From QNYZ01 sp964577615 (GTDB taxonomy: Bacteria; Desulfobacterota; Desulfobacteria; Desulfobacterales; QNYZ01), in assembly GCA_964577615.1 (NCBI GenBank), contig CAZNZW010000046.1:1-25694 (forward strand): a DNA stretch of 25,694 nucleotides, given 5' to 3'. The notes beneath the pieces are model-generated. The model had not been told where the DNA came from. It ran no database searches and was given only the letters and a program-made list of their open reading frames with translations. Positions within the stretch are counted from its first letter, which is position 1. Each line of letters starts with the position of its first letter. Below, one piece after another: positions 23,599 to 25,694 of this stretch. The position numbers and the translations under genes are program-made.

Positions 23599-24300
23599 TT
23601 ATCTCTTTTCGGCCTGCATCACGCGCCGGTGATGCAACAACGATGCAATCACATAATAGACGGGATAAACAAGCGATATTTGGGTTGCCTTGATCGCCCA
23701 GTCGCTGTCCGGAAAAAGGCAGACAATTCCCATCAGCAGGCCGAACAGGCTGGATAACACCAGGGTGGGGCGCTTCATCCAGGGGGTCCGGGACGGATAG
23801 ATGTACCGGATCGGTACAAATACGAGAATCGACAGGGCGATCAGGATAATCACGGACCAGATTGCCGGGACTTCGAGGATATAAAGGTACACAAAGACGA
23901 TGTTCCAATACGATGGAAAACCCACATAAGATTCATCGGTCTTGGCGATCTCCTGACTGAACCCGTACGCGCTGGCGATCATGGGCAGGACGGCGACCCA
24001 CATAACCGATGAAGGCAATACATCGAATTCAATCATGGCCATGGCCGGCAGAAATACATAGGTCAGGTAGTCGATCAGATCGTCCAGCCGCCGGCCGTTA
24101 AAGGCAGGCAGAACATGGCCGACGTCAAAGTAACGGGCCAGGGTCCCATCGGTGGCGTCCACGATCACGGCCAGCCAGAGGGGGATCAGAAAAAGTTGAA
24201 CATTGTGGTTTCTCAAGGCAACGGCGGCGGCAAAAGCCAGGATGATACCGACGCCAGTGTACAGATGAACGCCGATGGCGGCCATTTTATTTTTATCCAT
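23599..24300 (-). CDS. pcs: Phosphatidylcholine synthase-type CDP-alcohol phosphatidyltransferase
   Basis: This inner-membrane enzyme, 233 residues from ATG 24300, has about eight hydrophobic helices. The CDP-alcohol motif is Asp51-Gly52, Ala55-Arg56, Gly69, Asp73 and Asp77. There are 12 residues between Arg56 and Gly69 instead of the usual 8-9, and LDDLIDYLTYVFLPAMAM follows. From memory this longer spacing and tail are typical of bacterial Pcs, which joins choline to CDP-diacylglycerol in one step. GGAG 7 nt before ATG 24300 supports this start; the longer frame to 24393 adds a hydrophilic, uncharacteristic stretch. If right, the organism can make phosphatidylcholine from external choline. 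A related transferase with another alcohol is possible. Confidence 0.8.
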   Translation of the reverse strand: MDKNKMAAIGVHLYTGVGIILAFAAAVALRNHNVQLFLIPLWLAVIVDATDGTLARYFDVGHVLPAFNGRRLDDLIDYLTYVFLPAMAMIEFDVLPSSVMWVAVLPMIASAYGFSQEIAKTDESYVGFPSYWNIVFVYLYILEVPAIWSVIILIALSILVFVPIRYIYPSRTPWMKRPTLVLSSLFGLLMGIVCLFPDSDWAIKATQISLVYPVYYVIASLLHHRRVMQAEKR

Positions 24301-24657
24301 TTCCTCACTCCATGTTGAAAAAAACGGTACAGGTCCAGATGGTGACAGCTGTTTTTCCCTATCCTCGTTGATGTCCGGCACCCGGGTGGGCAATGGACCC
24401 GGCCCGGCATATTTTGTCGCTATTCGACATAAATTGGGCCAACTTACTTAAAAACTCAAAAAAACGCAAATAATATATTCAGCCGGGAAAAATCAGCGGT
24501 TGACAGCGATGTTCTTCTGATTTACGTGAATTAATGACGGGTATGGGGAAAATGAAGAGAACGATATCATTTTTTCCGGATCTCCAGATTATAACAGCAT
24601 GGTGGATCAGCTGGCCGACGGAATGGCGACTGTCGGGCTATGAAGGGATTAGGGGCC
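24301..24657. other. Gene-free stretch between pcs and the XdhC-family gene
   Basis: This is a 357-bp divergent intergenic region. It contains a TTGACA at 24500-24505 with no convincing -10 partner. One plus-strand frame is open without a start codon from 24530 to a TGA at 24641-24643; the reading looks protein-like and may be a gene remnant. A short ATG-started frame at 24552-24665 overlaps the next gene and is not believed. Confidence 0.5.
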
Positions 24658-25694
24658 ATGGATAATATTTATCAACGCATTGACCATTATCTGCGGGAAG
24701 ACCGGCGGGTGGTGCTGTCCCGGATCATTCGACAATCCGGTTCATCGCCGCGGTCGCTCGGTACCGGCTGCGTGTTGACGGACGACGGCGAATTGAAAGG
24801 AACCATTGGCGGGGGACGGCTGGAGTTTGAGGTATTGGAAGAGGCGCGGAAAGTTCTACAGAACGGAAAATCGAGCCTTTTATCCTTCCAGATGACCGGC
24901 GATGAGGTGGCCGCGTCCGACATGATTTGCGGCGGATCCGTGGATGTCTACCTGGAACCGGTTTTTCCCGAAAACGAAGCGGCCCGGACGGTTTTCAGGA
25001 ACCTGGCGGCGCTCATCGAAAAAGGCCGTGCCGGGAGACTGGTCACCCGTATTTCCCAGGAAATTGATGCGGTCGATACCGCCTGCCGCATGCTGGTGGG
25101 GCCGGAAGGGGAGACCACCGGCGAGCTGGATATCCCGGCCGGCATGAAACCGCAATTATTGCATCCGGAAAATACCGGGCAGGCGATCCTCATGAAATCC
25201 GACCAAACGGAAGACGCTTTTTTTATGGAACCGGTTCGGCCCGGCGATGTATTGTACCTGTTCGGGGCCGGGCACGTATCGCTTCACGTGGCCGCCCTGG
25301 CGGAAACCGTGGGATTTTCCGTGGTTGTCATCGATGACCGGGCGGAATTCGCCAACCGTCGGCGGTTTCCCCGTGCCGGGGAGATTATGGTGGCGCCGTT
25401 TGTCTCGGCCTTCGACCGGATCCGTATCGGCGCATCCGACTATATCGTCATCGTCACCCGGGGCCATTCCCATGACCGGGATGTGCTGCGCTGGGCGTTG
25501 ACCCAGCCGGCCGTTTATGTGGGCATGATCGGCAGCCGGCGGAAACGCAATATCATCTACCGGTCGCTCATGGACGAAGGGGTGTCCGCCGACCGGCTCG
25601 AAGCGGTCCATTCACCCATCGGCCTGCCCATCGGCGGTCAGACCCCGGCGGAGATCGCCGTCAGTATCGTGGCCGAGCTGATCGACGTGCGGGC
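24658..25694 (+). CDS. XdhC/CoxI family molybdenum-hydroxylase maturation factor (partial)
   Basis: This reading frame is open to the window end, with 345 codons seen. The N-terminal XdhC/CoxI domain has SRIIRQSGSSPRSLGTG and GTIGGGRLEFEVLEEA. The C-terminal Rossmann-like domain begins YLFGAGHVSLHVA (about 200-213) with VVVIDDRAEFANRRRFP, and continues through YVGMIGSRRKRN and GLPIGGQTPAEIAVSIV. Family members insert sulfurated molybdenum cofactor into xanthine-dehydrogenase-type enzymes. GAAGGGA lies 9 nt before the ATG. The last family motif is already present, so only the very 3' end is missing. With tRNA-Sec in the same genome, a selenium-dependent hydroxylase partner downstream is conceivable, but none is visible. 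Confidence 0.9.
   Translation, partial: MDNIYQRIDHYLREDRRVVLSRIIRQSGSSPRSLGTGCVLTDDGELKGTIGGGRLEFEVLEEARKVLQNGKSSLLSFQMTGDEVAASDMICGGSVDVYLEPVFPENEAARTVFRNLAALIEKGRAGRLVTRISQEIDAVDTACRMLVGPEGETTGELDIPAGMKPQLLHPENTGQAILMKSDQTEDAFFMEPVRPGDVLYLFGAGHVSLHVAALAETVGFSVVVIDDRAEFANRRRFPRAGEIMVAPFVSAFDRIRIGASDYIVIVTRGHSHDRDVLRWALTQPAVYVGMIGSRRKRNIIYRSLMDEGVSADRLEAVHSPIGLPIGGQTPAEIAVSIVAELIDVR

Noticed and set aside
24552..24665. 37-residue ATG-started frame before the XdhC-family gene
   Set aside because: It overlaps the XdhC start, has no convincing ribosome site and a Trp-rich random-looking translation.

Overview
The window looks like a chromosomal piece of a Gram-negative anaerobe, most likely a Desulfobacterota/deltaproteobacterial lineage. 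This is inferred from gene content: a selenocysteine tRNA, an NtrC-type sigma-54 activator, LarC, a phenylacetate-CoA-ligase-type enzyme, an XdhC-family maturation factor, and several class III cyclase/TPR proteins. No taxonomic marker such as rRNA is present, so the assignment is tentative.

Left part (1-13.9 kb, GC-rich, ordinary density): tRNA-Leu(UAA); proC and tRNA-Sec(UCA) on the minus strand; then a plus-strand run of larC, pgpA, lepB and an NtrC-family response regulator. A minus-strand pair follows (AMP-forming CoA ligase plus a 64-residue small protein), then lemA with a DUF2207 membrane protein, a small Cys-containing protein, a YbaK-type deacylase, a CsgG/FlgT-like exported protein with a DUF4186 protein directly behind it, and a class III cyclase-TolB-TPR protein. 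These are mostly housekeeping, envelope and signalling genes.

Middle part (13.9-23.4 kb) is visibly more AT-rich and reads as an accessory island. It holds a B12-type radical SAM protein with an unusual Cx4Cx2C cluster motif and a divergently transcribed gingipain-family (C25) protease with no signal peptide. It also holds a minus-strand operon: a 1201-residue zinc-ribbon/cyclase/AAA-ATPase/TPR protein, a class I isoprenoid-synthase-like enzyme, a radical SAM/SPASM-like enzyme overlapping it by 4 nt, and a 75-residue small protein with a Nif11-leader-like look. A small peptide, peptide-modifying radical SAM enzymes, an isoprenoid-type enzyme, a caspase-clan protease and a large signal-sensing ATPase together suggest an uncharacterised peptide modification/signalling system. 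I regard this as the main candidate for something new; the link between the genes rests on synteny and family logic only.

Right part (23.5-25.7 kb, GC-rich again): a phosphatidylcholine-synthase-type CDP-alcohol phosphatidyltransferase on the minus strand, a 357-bp gene-free stretch, and the 5' part of an XdhC/CoxI-family gene that runs off the window end.
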